The translations under genes and the position numbers were made by a program. Below are positions 1 through 12,213 of a DNA stretch of 64,000 nucleotides, one piece after another. The DNA is taken from the NCBI GenBank assembly GCA_023634235.1, contig JAMKCF010000003.1, positions 11,812,742 through 11,876,741 on the forward strand. The letters are read 5' to 3'. This DNA comes from Pisaster brevispinus (Eukaryota > Echinodermata > Asteroidea > Forcipulatida > Asteriidae). The notes beneath the pieces were generated by a model that saw only the letters and a list, made by a program, of their open reading frames with translations, did not search any database and had not been told where the DNA came from. How positions within the stretch are numbered: the first letter of the stretch is position 1; every line of letters starts with the position of its first letter.

Positions 1-430
1 CCCAGTTCACGAGCGGGTCTCTGGTGTATGACCGGGTGTAATGACGTAGTTTCTGGCTGTAGGCGTATCATACCAAGATGGCACGGGACAAGTTGATTGC
101 AACGCGAGTACACAAACTACAAACTAATACACTGATTTATCGTCTATGAAACAATTATGGCAAATAGAAAGGAAACGCATTTCCTGAAAAACAAACAGTT
201 GGTGAGTGTGTGCAGTGTATGAATGATATAATTAATTTGTGTCATCAAGGACATTGACGTTTTCCAATTGAGCAGACGACGGAAATGACAGCTGTCTGTT
301 TTCACCTTTTTAAGTCGCGCCGCTACGCAACAATCTTTGACCTTAATTTTCCCAGAGTGCCAAGCCAAAACACGGCGTTCGATTACCCTCGTTTCATGGC
401 TACCACGAGTGTAAACCCCTGGTACACACG
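1..430. other. Flanking sequence before the array, no gene seen
   Basis: No coding exon or RNA gene was recognised here. Open frames are short and without family resemblance. The stretch runs directly into the tandem array that begins near 430. Confidence 0.5.
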
Positions 431-1540
431 GGGAAGCTAATCGAATGCACCATATAAAAGGGGTAACATGTTGGGGGAGTATCCCCCAGTGACAGCAAAG
501 AGAGGTCCATGTTTGGGATTGATACATGATGGGACAGGTGTTTGAGTTTGATACGGTATGGCACTAGAAGGGGCATGACACTTTTAGGAGAGGCTTTAGA
601 GGGACAGCAAAGTGGGATGCAATTGGAATTGATACAGTAAGGCAATAGAAGGGGTATCATGTTGGGGAGGATCCAGAGTGACAGCAAAGTGGGATGCATG
701 TTTGTGATTGAAACAGTATGGCACTAGAAGGGGTAAGATTTTATGGGAGGATCCAGAGGGAGTGACAGAAAAGTGGGGTTCAATTCGAAATGATACAGTA
801 CAAGGCTAAAGAAGGGTTAACATGTAGGGGGAGGATCCAGAGGGCAGTAAAAAAGGAATGCATGTTTGGGAATAAAAAAGTATGGCAATCCAAAAGGGGT
901 ATTATTTTCAGGGAGGGTCCAAAGGGACAGCAAAGTGGGATGCAATTTGAATTGATAAGTAAGGCAATAAAATGGGATAAGTAAGGCAATAAAAGGGGTA
1001 ACATGTTGGGGGAGGATCAGAGTGACAGAAAAGTGAGATGCCTTTGAAATTGATCCACAGTATGGCACTAGAAGGGGTATCATTTTATAGGAGGATCCAG
1101 AGTGACAGAAAAGTGGGGTGCAGGTTTGGGATTAAAACAGTATGGCAATCTGGCAGGGGTATACGTATAACATGTCGGGGGAGGCGCCAGAGGGACAGCA
1201 AAGTGGGATGCAATTGGAATTGTTACAGTAAGGCAATAGAAGGGGTAAGATGTTGGGGGAGGGAGGATCCAGAGTGACAGAAAAGTGGGATGCATGTTTG
1301 GGATTGAAACAGTATGGCACTTGAGGGGTATCATTTTATGGGAGGATCCAGAGTTACAGCAAAGTGGGGTGCATGTTTGGGGTTAAAACAGCATGGCAAT
1401 CCGAGAGGTGCAACATGTTGGGGGAGGGTCCAGAGGGACAGCAAAGTGGGAGGCAATTGGAATTGTTACAGTAAGGCAATATAAGGAGTATCAAGTTGGG
1501 GGAGGACCCAGAGTGACATTAAAGTGGGGTGCATGTTTGG

Positions 1541-1915
1541 GATTGATCCTATAAATTTGGTGTAAACAGGCCCTTTTACAATGTTTAGTATTAACATTAA
1601 CAATTTTACCTCAATATTCCAGAATTCTTTAAGATACAGATTTGAGGTTGCTTGATGCAGAGAGAACTTTGAATTCATGGTTTAGATGGAAGCCAAGTGA
1701 TCTCTTCAGCTGAGTTTGTGCATCTCTCATTAGAGAGGATGTGATTAATTGTCAGATCATCTTGAATGTACTGCAATAAAAACCCAAAGAAGATGTATGC
1801 ATACAATTACTCCAGCCAAGGATCAACAATTTTTATAACAGTCTTTCGGCTATGATAAATCTCCAAAACCCACAACGGACGTATCCTGCTTTCAGAAATG
1901 TTATCTACATTATGG
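1541..1915. repeat. Array spacer, copy 1
   Basis: First copy of a roughly 370-bp segment that interrupts the 80-bp monomer array. It begins near CCTATAAATTTGGTGTAAAC and contains TTTAGATGGAAGCCAAGTG and ATGTATGCATACAATTACTC. It returns to monomer sequence at ATGGCACTAGAAGGGGT. Confidence 0.9.
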
Positions 1916-2372
1916 CACTAGAAGGGGTAAAATGTTGGAGGAGGATCAGAGTGACAAAAAAGTGGGATGCATGTTTGTGATTGAAACAGTATGGCCAATA
2001 AAAGGGGTAACATGTTAGGGGAGGATCCAGAGTGGGATGCATGTTTGTGATTGAAACAGTATGGCACTAGAAGGGGTAAGATTTTATGGGAGGATCCAGA
2101 GTGACAGAAAAGTGGGTGCAATTGGAATTGATACAGTTCAAGGCTAAAAAAAGGGGTAATGTAGGGGGAGGATCCAGAGAGACAGAAAAGTGGGGTGCAT
2201 ATTTGGGATTACAACAGTACGACAATCTGGCAGGGGTAACATGTTGGTGGAGGGTCCAGAGGGACAGCAAAGTGGGATGCTTGTTTGGGATTGAAACAGT
2301 ATGGTATGTGAAGTGGTAACATTTTATGGGAGGATCCTAAGTGACAGAAAAGTGGTGCGCATGTTTGAGATT

Positions 2373-2750
2373 AATTCTATAAAATTGGTGTAAACAGGCC
2401 CTTTTACAATGTTTGATATTTACATTAACAATTTTACCTCAATATTCCAGAATTCTTTAAGATACAGATTTGAGGTTGCTTGATGCAGAGAGATGATCTT
2501 GTAGAACTTTGAATTCATGGTTTAGATGGAAGCCAAGTGATCTCTTCAGCTTAGTTTGTGCATCTCTCATTAGAGAGGATGTGATTAATTGTCAGATCAT
2601 CTTAAATGTACTGCAATAAAAACCCAAAGAAGATGTATGCATACAATTACTCCAGCCAAGGATCAACAATTTTTATAACAGTCTTTGGGCTGTGATGAAT
2701 CTTCAAAACTACATCATGCGTGTCCTGCTTTCAAAAAGTGTATCTACAGT
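2373..2750. repeat. Array spacer, copy 2
   Basis: Second copy of the spacer, nearly identical to copy 1 over its whole length but with a small insertion (GATGATCTTGTA near 2490). The high identity between copies 1 and 2, against diverged monomers, suggests later exchange or conversion of the spacer. Confidence 0.9.
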
Positions 2751-4164
2751 ATGGCACTAGAAGGGGTAACATGTCGAGGGAGGATCCAGAGTGACAGCAA
2801 AGTGGGGTGCAATTGGAATTTGTACAGTCAGGCACTAGAAGGGGTAACCTTTTATGGGAGGATCCAGAGTGACAGAAAAGTGGGATGCATGTTTGGGATT
2901 GAAACAGTATGGCACTAGAAGGGGTATCATTTTATGGGAGGATCCAGAGTGACAGAAAAGTGGGGTGCATGTTTGGGATAAAAAACAGTATGGCAATCCG
3001 AAGGGTAACATGTTGGGGGAGGATCCAGAGTGACAGAAAAGTGGGATGCATGTTTGGGATTGAAACAGTATGGCACTAGAAGGGGTGTCATTTTATGGGA
3101 GGATCCAGATTGATAGAAAAGTGGGGTGCAATTGGAATTGATACAGTCAGGCACTAGAAGGGGTAAGATTTTATGGGAGGATCCAGAGTGACAGAAAAGT
3201 GGGATGCATGTTTGGGATAAAAAACAGTATGGCAATCCCAAAGGGGTAACATGTTGGGGGAGGGTCCAGAGGGACAGCAAAATGGGGTGCGATTGGAATT
3301 TATACAGTAAGGCAATCTGGCAGGGGTAACAGGTTGGGGGAGGGTCCAGAGGGACAGCAAAGTGGGATGCATGTTTGTGATTGAAACAGTATGGCACTAG
3401 AAGGGGTAAGATTTTATGGGAGGATCCTGAGAGACAGTAAAGTGGGGTTCAATTCGAAATGATACAGTACAAGGCTAAAGAAGGGTTAATATGTAGGGGG
3501 AGCTGATCCAGAGTGACAGTAGGGTTGCATGTTTGGGAATAAAACAGTACAGCAATCCAAAAGCGGTATTATTTTCAGGGAGGGTCCAAAGGGACAGCAA
3601 AGTGGGATGCAATTGGAATTGTTACAGTAAGGCAATAGAAGGGGTAAGATGTTGGGGGAGGATCCAGAGTGACAGTAAAAACGATGCATGTTGGGAATAA
3701 AACAGTTCGGCAATCCAAAAGGGGTATTATTTTCGGGGAGGGTCGAAAGGGACAGCAAAGTGGGATGCAATTTGAATTGATAAGTAAGGCAATAAAAGGG
3801 ATAACATGTCGGGGGAGGATCAGAGTGACAACAAAGTGGGATGCCATTGGAATTGATCCACAGTAAGGCAAAAGAAGGGGTATCCTTTTATAGGAGGATC
3901 CAGAGTGACAGAAAAGTGGGGTGCATATTTGGGATTAAAACAGTACGGCAATCTGGCAGGGGTAACATGTTGGGGGAGGGTTCCAGAGGGACAGCAAAGT
4001 GGGAGGCAATTGGAATTGTTACAGTAAGGCAATAGAAGGGGTAACATGTTGGGGGAGGGTCCAGAGGGACAGCAAAGTAGGATGCAATTAGAATTGTTAC
4101 AGCAAGGCAATAGAAGGGGTAACATGTTGGGGAGGATCCAGAGTGACATCAAAGTGGGGTGCAT

Positions 4165-4505
4165 GATTGGGATTGATCCTATAAATTTGGTGTAAACAAG
4201 CCCTTTTACAATGTTTATTATTAACAAAACAATTTTACCTCAAATAGAGATGGTGTTGTAGAACTTTGAATTCATGGTTAAGATGGAAGCCAAGTGATCT
4301 CTTCAGCTGAGTTTGTGCATCTCTCATTAGAAAGGATGTGATTAATTGTCAGATCATCTTAAATGTACTGCAATAAAAACCCAAAGAAGATGTATGCATA
4401 CAATTACTCCAGCCAAGGATCAACAATTTTTATAACAGTCTTTGGGCTGTGATGAATCTTCAAAACCACAACGGGCGTATCCTGCTTTCAGAAACTTTGT
4501 CTACA
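4165..4505. repeat. Array spacer, copy 3 (internally deleted)
   Basis: Third copy of the spacer. It lacks the part containing AATATTCCAGAATTCTTTAAG that copies 1 and 2 hold, so it is shorter. A further degraded piece of the spacer end (CAGTCTTTGGGCTGTGATGA) is seen at about 4665-4725. Confidence 0.88.
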
Positions 4506-5095
4506 GTATGGCACTAGAAGGGGTAACATGTTGGGGGAGGATCCAGTGTAACAACAAAGTTGGATGAATGTTTGGAATTCATACAGTAGCACAAGAAGGG
4601 GTTGGGGGAAGACCCAGACTGACAACAAAGTTGGATGCAAAACGGGCAACCATTTTTTTATAGCAGTCTTTGGGCTGTGATGAATCTTCACAACCACATC
4701 AGGCATGTCCTGCTTTCCGCATCTACAACTTCAACCTAAAAAACCATAAGTGTAAGAACAGGAGACCGGGTAGGGGTGCTGATCAGTAGGAAGAGGGATA
4801 CAGTAGATACTGATAGGATCCAGAGGGAAAAGACAACATGTCAAGATGGCAGATTTATGAGATACAGTTTGGATGAATGGGGGAGATATATATTGGTGTA
4901 AAGTGGATTGACAAAGTACATGACAATGTAAAAGGAGTAACATGTTGAGGGATGATCCTTACATCAAAGTGAGGTGAATGGTTGGGATTGACACAGAATG
5001 GCACTAAAAAGGGTATGATGGTGGGGGAGGATCCAGAGTGGCAGCAAAGTGGGGATGGGTGTTTGGGATCAAGGATGGTAGAAATGGGGGTATAT

Positions 5096-6230
5096 TTTGC
5101 ATGCACCACTTACATGTATTATCTGAACACTTAAACTGTATGGACCTCTTTTTTGGAATAGTATTGAAAAAAAAGAAGACACGGTCATTCGTGGGTTGTT
5201 TTCAGAACTTTCATGAAAACATCTTGTCTTTAATTATCTAGAGTAGCTTCTTCTCTTTTCGTCCCTCACCTCTGTGACTATGAGTTTAAAGCCATGATTT
5301 GCTTTCTTGTTTCAACCTAGTTCGTCAGGTTGCTTTTGCTTTGTTTGTTTGTATCATACAGTTAATATACTTTTATTTCCTTTAAATAGTGTTCATTTGA
5401 AATTCCAATAACTACTTGTAGGGCCTTTATTTGCAGTGAAAATAACTGTCAAGTTTAATTAAAATTGAAATGGTTTGCTAGATTTGTTTACTGCCAGGTA
5501 CAATATCAAAAATTTACAGTGTTTTTTGTAATGTTTAGCCTAGTTGTTAAAGGCCTTGCCATAAATCCATTGTTTCACAGGAACTCCCATAGATTAGACT
5601 TATCCATCACTCTCACCTGCTGATGGCATAATGGATAGGGACTATTTAAATTATGTGAATGATGACTGTGTATAGTCAGAATGTCTTGTATTGTATGCCA
5701 TTTGGCATTTCAAACACTGACTGAGTTTGCACAGCCTACAGGGTTGGGACTACTAAACCAGTCAAGACTAGAGTTACACAATATACACACAATCATCACT
5801 GTCACTCTGTTAACAGTATCACCTCGCTCGATCTATAATCTGGACTGACTGTTTGTTTGTGGCACAACAAGCAGCCAGAGACATAACTATTTCAAAGAAA
5901 CTCGTGACAGCTGTGTGCAGGACTGCAGTAAACACCACAAGCAGCAACGACTACGTACTACCATACTACGTATATATGACATGTCTACCTCCCTCAGAAT
6001 CTGTCAACGTCAGACGCTCTGTCTGTCTCTCTCCGCTGTGTGTGGAGACGGGAGGGATGGCGGATGTGTTGTAAACAAACACTACTTTGGTTTGACTTTA
6101 CAGTCTTTTAGTACGGACTACAGTCAAAACAAAACTAACTTGTTGCCAAAAGTTTTCCTTTTTAGACATCTTTAACACATAGATGATACACGTCAAATGA
6201 CCTATCAACCCTTTCCTTAGATTACAATGT
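5096..6230. other. AT-rich stretch, no gene seen
   Basis: No exon with family resemblance was recognised. The short frames at 5853-6175 lack homology that I recognise and lie next to a CpG-bearing segment that looks more like a promoter. Confidence 0.4.
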
Positions 6231-6260
6231 AAAAAACTGAAAATAAAAATCCGTACTTAC

Positions 6261-6430
6261 CAGATCGAGCTTACATTTCAATTTGAAGACACACAACACG
6301 TCGTACGATGCAGACGACAGCTCAATGTTTGTTATTATTTTGCAATGCGTTCTGGGTACTCACTACGCATGTGCAGCAAATGAGGGGGCGCTTCAACCTC
6401 TTCCCCAGGGTGTGTCGAGCAGTACGAGGT
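6261..6430 (-). promoter_or_regulatory. Candidate promoter and noncoding first exon
   Basis: On the minus strand GATCTG|GTAAGTACGG is a full-consensus splice donor, with the exon ending at 6261. Upstream on the same strand lies CpG-bearing sequence with CACATGCGTAGTGAG and CCCAGAACGCATTGCAAA, which resembles sequence at metazoan transcription starts. No open frame enters the donor (ATG is followed at once by TAA), so any exon is 5' untranslated or belongs to a noncoding RNA. The partner exon was not found. Confidence 0.3.
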
Positions 6431-6689
6431 TGACTGCTCTCTCTTACTATTTATAAACATGGTTGGAAATAAAGTAAACCATGGGGACGAGGTTGGGGGC
6501 GCTTGTTAAGAGCCCGAACATCTGACGTCACACTTCGAGGCTCGTGAATAACGCCCACTGAACTCAGTTTATCAATAGTTATCATCCATCATCAGAGACT
6601 GTTATGAGTTCTCTTACAAACAATGTTACTGCAAACTTAGTTAAGTAAAATAATTAAGACAAGTTTCCAATGTATAGGGGAATTGTTAA

Positions 6690-7125
6690 GGGGAGGGGTT
6701 ACCAGCACTTCCCCCTCGGCCAAGATCCTCAGCATCTGGCATATATTGGTCAATGATAAATTATTCAGTATTCAGCATGTAAGAACTTCTACATGATCTC
6801 TTAAATAACAAAATCAAGTTTTCTGGTAACAGGAGGGGAGTATTTTTTATTTATTTTGGGGTTTTTTTTTGGGGGGGGGGTTGGGGGGAGAGGTTACCAG
6901 CACTTCACCCTCAGCCAAGAACTTCAGCATCTGGCACAAAGTGGTAAACTATCAACAGTTAATTTATAGGTAGTACATCAGGACTTCCTCTAGTTCCATG
7001 TCATTTACATACAATCTGCAAGTTCCCTTTTAGCATGTTGACTACGGTAGAATCACGTATGTGGGGGGAGAAGTTTCTAGCACTTCCCCTCAGCCAAGAT
7101 CCTCAGCATCTGGCTCATAATCGGT
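6690..7125. repeat. Three spaced imperfect repeats
   Basis: The segment AGCACTTCCCCCTCGGCCAAG followed closely by CAGCATCTGGC recurs near 6708, 6898 and 7078, a spacing of about 180-190 bp. Each copy is preceded by a G-rich run (GGGGAGGGGTTACC, GGGGGGAGAGGTTACC, GGGGGAGAAGTTTCT). The sequence between copies is poorly conserved. Confidence 0.75.
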
Positions 7126-7734
7126 TGAAGAGTCCAGTATCACCATGCATGCCTGTTTCATCATAATTGTTTGGATGACACAAATTCACAAGCTGAGGTT
7201 TGCCAAGTGAGGCGTTTTCACTTAGATGCCTTCCATTAGCACCAGTTTCACAAAGCATAACCAAATCAATACCTCATCTACAATTCCCCTTTTTTTACCA
7301 ACTCGGACACATTATGTTTCACCATTAACCCATTTTCTTAATAATAAACAAAATACATGTAATATGTTCACAGTTCTTCAAATGTCCTTGCTGCCGATGA
7401 AATACCTCCATGATCTACATGATGAAATGGTGGTCCAAAATAATGTTTGTTCATAAAGCCTCAACCTAAACATACAAACACTCCTCAAGCACAAGCAGGG
7501 TGGTTTGCTTGTGACAGTTTCCAGGTTGAGACGGAACTTTAAAGATATGTCCATGGTGTAATTGGCTTGTTTCCTTCACTTGAGATGATATTGGCTTTGC
7601 CTGAAGAGATTCACCGGACCTTGCTGTAATCTGCTTGAAGTGTGGTCGACTTGCCTTCACTTGAAATCCTTGGCTTGTCTTTGTTCGAGGTGTTCGGATT
7701 CTGTCTCTACTGTTCCAGGTAACAAGAGCCTTGG

Positions 7735-9070
7735 GAACAATAAATTACCGGCGTGGTAAACAAAAAATGTTTAGAGATTTTAAAATTTAAACATTAAACA
7801 ATTCACATAATGCTACAGTTTTCAATAAATATAAGTCTTTACTTGTGGTAAGCATTTGAAGCAGTACAGTTTTGAAATTGCCTTTGCCAATGTTCGTTAG
7901 TTCTACAGTCTCTAAGAAAGAGTCACGAGTGTCCAGATCCATGAAGATATTCCGCTAACTGTCTGTTCAAGATTCTTCGCAGACTGTAAGAAAATTAGTG
8001 TTTAGTGTACTGACTTGTCAGTGACTCTCTTGGCTCTTCTTTAAAAAAAACAAACACCTTAATAGCACATAGTTTTGTGGGTTGACAAACAAAGGGTGAA
8101 CAAAAAAGGAATTGTCAAGTTTTAATCTTAAAACCTTGATAATCAGCACATCAAGGTTCACATCTCAGCACTCCAACGTCTCCATTGAAAAGACTTTAAT
8201 TCCTGAGTTAAAATTTGAAGACAGTGTCATGACGGCTACAACACAAGATCAAAGATTACAAATTAAAAAAAATTAATATATCAACCTATAATGTTGGTAC
8301 TGGAACCATTTCAGCTGTAAATCAAATGGTGTCAGTCATCTTCAGGATATCTGCCATAATAAACTATTACGGTTTCAGAAGTTTCTTAAAAACTAAAAAT
8401 GAAGTTTGACGTAAACCCATTTTGCACCATGACAACATTTAGTCATAACTAAACTGGAAAAACAATCACTTTGACGATCGTTCCTTTAAGGGTGGGCCTT
8501 CCTCAGGTTGTCTTTTTGAAAGTATTGGCTTCTTCTACAGCTGGGAAACCCTCTGAAAATGTCGAGTCAGCAGGGAGGTTGTAGATTAAGCACGGTTCAT
8601 TGCTTTCCTCTTTGCACTGTTGCTGTTAACATTAAACTTATAAAAAAGGGCCTTGGTGTTTTTACTGTTCCACGTTAAAAAACAAACAAACTGTCAAACC
8701 TTAAAATGACTGCGAGGGTAAACATAAACGTGTTTGGAGATTTAAGTTTGCATTAAATAGTTGAAATACAATAGCTGACATCAATTCACATGATTTCCAC
8801 TAAGGCTGGAGTTTTAATTTAGCTCTCATAAAAAATATGGGTCTTAATTTTCCCATGAAAAACAACACTTTGTTTTCAGTGACACTCAAGATTGTCAAAG
8901 ACTCATTTCTTTTAACTTCAAGTTATCCCTTTCACCTCACTTGAAACATCTTACCTTGACGTCCAGTATTCGTATCAACACTGAGAAGACATCAATTATA
9001 GTTGGAAGATGTAGTTTCATGGAGGCTACACAACACAGGTTTTTCCATACCAATATAGCAGTACAATATA
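7735..9070. repeat. Diverged tandem duplication
   Basis: Short blocks recur in the same order about 0.8-1.0 kb apart: GGTAAACAAAAAATGTTTAG (7754) against GGTAAACATAAACGTGTTTG (8718), AATTCACATAATGC (7800) against AATTCACATGATTTCC (8785), and GTGTCATGACGGCTACAACA (8224) against a matching block at 9013-9036. This fits an old duplication that has since diverged. Alignment by eye is approximate. Confidence 0.45.
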
Positions 9071-9586
9071 AGGGAAAACTTCCTATCGGAAATTAACAAT
9101 AGTATGGGGAGGTCAGACAAGAAGCCTAAGCTTACAAGGTCTGGCCTCTTCAAAAGGAATACATATAAATATGAAGTTACAAGATCAAGGACAAAATAGT
9201 TAAAAAGTTTTAATTTGAAAGCTTATAAAAATGACACCATCATGTTGGCCAAGAGTTTCTTGTTCACTCCATAAAACTGCAATTTTTTGGAAGATTTTTT
9301 TATGTTTAAGGGGGGATGAAGTCAAGGTATAGTTTTCATGATTAAGGCATTGTCAGCAAAATAAAAACTCGCACAAGGACTTGAGAAAAAGGTATAAAAT
9401 AATGACACATGATATCCTAATAAGATGTTGGAATGTCAGGAGTAAAGTATCAGTTGTTGCATTAGAGTTTTGCTTCCAGATGGTTTGTGTCAGGGTTTGG
9501 CATAGTGGATCACTTCGGTTTTTAAAGTTGGCGCACGAGTCACTCAAAAGTATAAAACAGCCTTACCGTTGAGGTTCAGTTGACAT
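8503..9586 (-). other. Possible small spliced transcript (31 codons)
   Basis: Three minus-strand pieces join in frame through GT-AG sites: 9586-9567 (starts ATGTCAACTGAACC, donor CAACG|GTAAGG), 8980-8955 (acceptor TCTTCTCAG, donor GTCAAG|GTAAGATG) and 8552-8503 (acceptor ACATTTTCAG, stop TGA). The product would be 31 aa, beginning MSTEPQRVDTNTGRQ. No family is recognised. The splice sites are good, but an open frame this short can arise by chance, and the transcript could equally be noncoding. Another strong acceptor, TTCTTACAG, lies on the same strand near 7988. Confidence 0.2.
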
Positions 9587-9589
9587 TGT

Positions 9590-10740
9590 ATACTTCAGTC
9601 ACAATCTCCTGGTGATCACCATCTTGTTTCAAACAGCTTCGTGTCCAATTTGCCCATGGTATCGGCTACTTTACCCGAAATAAGTAATATTTGACCACAA
9701 AATTCTCAGCGCTCCAACCGATGAGCGGCCACAGTGTCCGAAATGAAGAAAAACCGCGGGCCACCTGCGATGCAATGTCGTTCCCATCCAATCCCACGTG
9801 TTGCATGCGACCACACGGTTTTCACAATGGAAACTAGGTTAACAGGGGTTCTTTTTTCTGGGGATTTGGGGCGGGAGGTAAGGTGGGGTCTAAATTGCAT
9901 TAATCAAAAACCCATCGAAATACTGAATTTGTGAGCAATTTCTCCAAGAAAAATTTGTATTTTTTCTTTAACTCTGCGTGACACCATAAAAAAAAATCAC
10001 ACCATTTCGCCATGCCTATCTTGTTGAGTAACAGTTTGATTTTAGCGTGTAATACATTTTTGTGAAGAACCAAACCACTTTTAAATCACCCAGTCACTTT
10101 AAAATCAGCCAAGGCATTAGATATAGACCCTTTTTACTAAATAGAATCAATTCAAGCAAAATTGTATTTTGAGATGAGCCCACATGTCTCTTTCTGCTCA
10201 ATCAACCATTTCTTTGACTAACGCCCTTTGTGTACGCAAGGATGAGTAATTGCTGCACAAATCCTATGGGAATTCCTGGAGAGCGGGTCAATGTTGGATT
10301 GTGTTAGTTAAAAACAAACCCCAGCATGCTATTTGGCTAGGTGCAGTTGTAGAACTTGGAATTTATTTTTTTTTTTTAAGAAAAAAAAATGGCGGACTAA
10401 TTACTTTTTAATTAAAAACTTTTACTCAATAAGTGAGCGATGGTGTCACGGAGGGTTAAATGATAATGCAATGAGTAAATGTGCGCACAAAAGAGTCAGT
10501 ACTGGGGGTAGGGGAGGAGGAACAACCTGGACAGGTGGGTGGGGTCAGTAATGCACGCTGGGTAAGTGGTTGTGCACGGTGAGCATGAAGCAAACAGCCG
10601 TAGAGAAGAGTGCACGAACAGCCGTAGAGATCGATCAGGTGCTCGACGATCGTGCACATGACCTGTTGTGTTTACGTTCGTGTGTGCCAAGGCATGGGTC
10701 TTGCGTGTACAATTGATTCACTTGGATAAAGCACCTCCAT
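9590..10740. other. Intergenic, no gene seen
   Basis: A moderately CpG-bearing part at 9600-9900 could be promoter sequence for the minus-strand transcript above. The rest is AT-rich with homopolymer runs. No exon was recognised. Confidence 0.35.
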
Positions 10741-10821
10741 GGATAAAGGTTGACCTCTATAAATCGGGCGTAAAAACCAGAATTTGAGCTACCTACAACT
10801 GCAGCTGCAACTACCAACCAG
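10740..10821 (+). promoter_or_regulatory. PIPOX TATA box and noncoding first exon
   Basis: A TATA box (CTATAAATCGGGCG, TATAAAT at 10758-10764) is followed about 60 bp later by a consensus donor, CAACCAG|GTGAGC, with the exon ending at 10821. The next acceptor, CTAATTTCCAG at 12169, opens the exon that carries the PIPOX start codon 44 bp further on. This arrangement implies a start near 10788 and a short 5' untranslated exon joined to the coding exon by an intron of about 1.35 kb. The transcription start is inferred from the TATA spacing. Confidence 0.6.
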
Positions 10822-12213
10822 GTGAGCAGACACGTACAATTTGTATTATCTAAACTGCTTTATACTTGCGAAATTGGATATGTGCTGGGGTCTTACTTTA
10901 ACCTAGCTAACTTCCTAAGTAAGTAAGAAAAGGCCGCCTTCTCGCAAGGCTGTGCTGGGTCCTTTCTCTATTTGTGTGGACTGACTGTCAGTGTCTGTAA
11001 AGTGAGTGTTAGATTGTGTTACCTAGTGGTAAATTGGGCGATACAGCTTGACCCAGCCAAAACATGAGAGACAACCCACAGGGTTCGCGGTGTATTAATT
11101 AGGCTGTCTTTAAAACTGATAATTATTTTTTTTAAACCTGAAAAGCGAGCACCTCAAAAAAAAACCCTGTCAATCAAAGTGCAACAACTTCTATCTAAAT
11201 GTTTCACAATCAGGGACCAATCTCATGACTGTACTGCAAAAGTCAGGGATGAACTGAAAATTCTCTGTAGAAAAATGTACAGACCATATATTGAAATTTG
11301 ATGTCATCAAACTTTTTTTTGATTCTGACAAAAAGTTCACTCGAGGGGCATCAAACACAATGGCATTTTACACCATTCTAACAGGAGGTTGGAGACATGC
11401 TTTATTTCATTTTTTACTCTATCTACATGTACTAGAAAATGAGGGAATCGGAAAACAGAATTTGACCTTGGTGGCCCTCTGTTAAATAGATGTTTGGTTA
11501 CCTTTGTAAGGTCTGGGAGCCCTATATGTACACGCTAGCCAGGGACGTATGATCGTGGTGGTTCTTCAGATTTATCAGGTCAGCTTTAGGCCTACTGTTC
11601 TTTATTTACCAGAGATTTACATGTAGATCTGATCTGAAGTGTTGTAAATAATGTGGTATCGGCTTTGGGATATTTGAGCAGTGATGTGATACGTGTGGTT
11701 AATTAAGTCCAAATGCTCAGAGTACAGTCTGGCAGAGTGAGGTGCAAAGCTGGTGGAGGGTCATAGATTACACTTCATCTTCTCTGAAACGTAATAACAT
11801 TTCCTTAGTTATGACACTTTGCAAAAAAAATGAAGCAGTTGATGTGTGGTTAAAACATCTAGAAGCAGACGTTCACTCTCTCACTCTCTCACTCTCTCAC
11901 AATGACAACAATATAAATTTGTTCTGTCAGCAGTAAATAACATTTTCAATAATTTTCCATTAAAAATGAGCATTTCTCTCACAGTTCTAGCCATTTGAAT
12001 GCAGGAGCAGGTTGAGAAGACATAAACCCTCGTCCAGAGAGAGAACTCACACCTAATAGTAACAAACCTCCAAGAAAACAATCAAACTTCAAGGAAAATA
12101 ATTGTACTCTGTCTTAAGTATTAAGTAGAAATGAGATGTATTTTTGTTTTGTTCTTTTCTAATTTCCAGCCACCTTGATGTCAAGAGTTCCAGCTGACTA
12201 AAAGCTCGGCATC

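Larger units (their letters stand above)
430..5095. repeat. Higher-order tandem array of an ~80-bp monomer
   Basis: A monomer of about 80 bp recurs with period near 81 (for example GGATCCAGAG at 2940 and again at 3021). Each unit carries a GGATCCAGAGTGACAG core, then AAAGTGGGATGCA, a GGAATTGATACAGT or GGGATTGAAACAGT variant, and GGCAATAGAAGGGGT or GGCACTAGAAGGGGT. At least two monomer types alternate: one with AACATGTTGGGGGAGG and one with ATCATTTTATGGGAGG before the core. A third has ATTATTTTCAGGGAGG. The blocks are interrupted by three copies of a longer spacer (listed separately), giving a two-level structure. Divergence between monomers is considerable, so the array is old. The proline-rich open frames on its minus strand come from the repeat and are not genes. 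Confidence 0.92.

Noticed and set aside
400..4227. Long proline-rich open frames on the minus strand
   Set aside because: They follow the ~80-bp repeat with recurring PPTCYPF-like segments in several frames. The openness is a property of the repeat, and no start, splice or family signal supports a gene.
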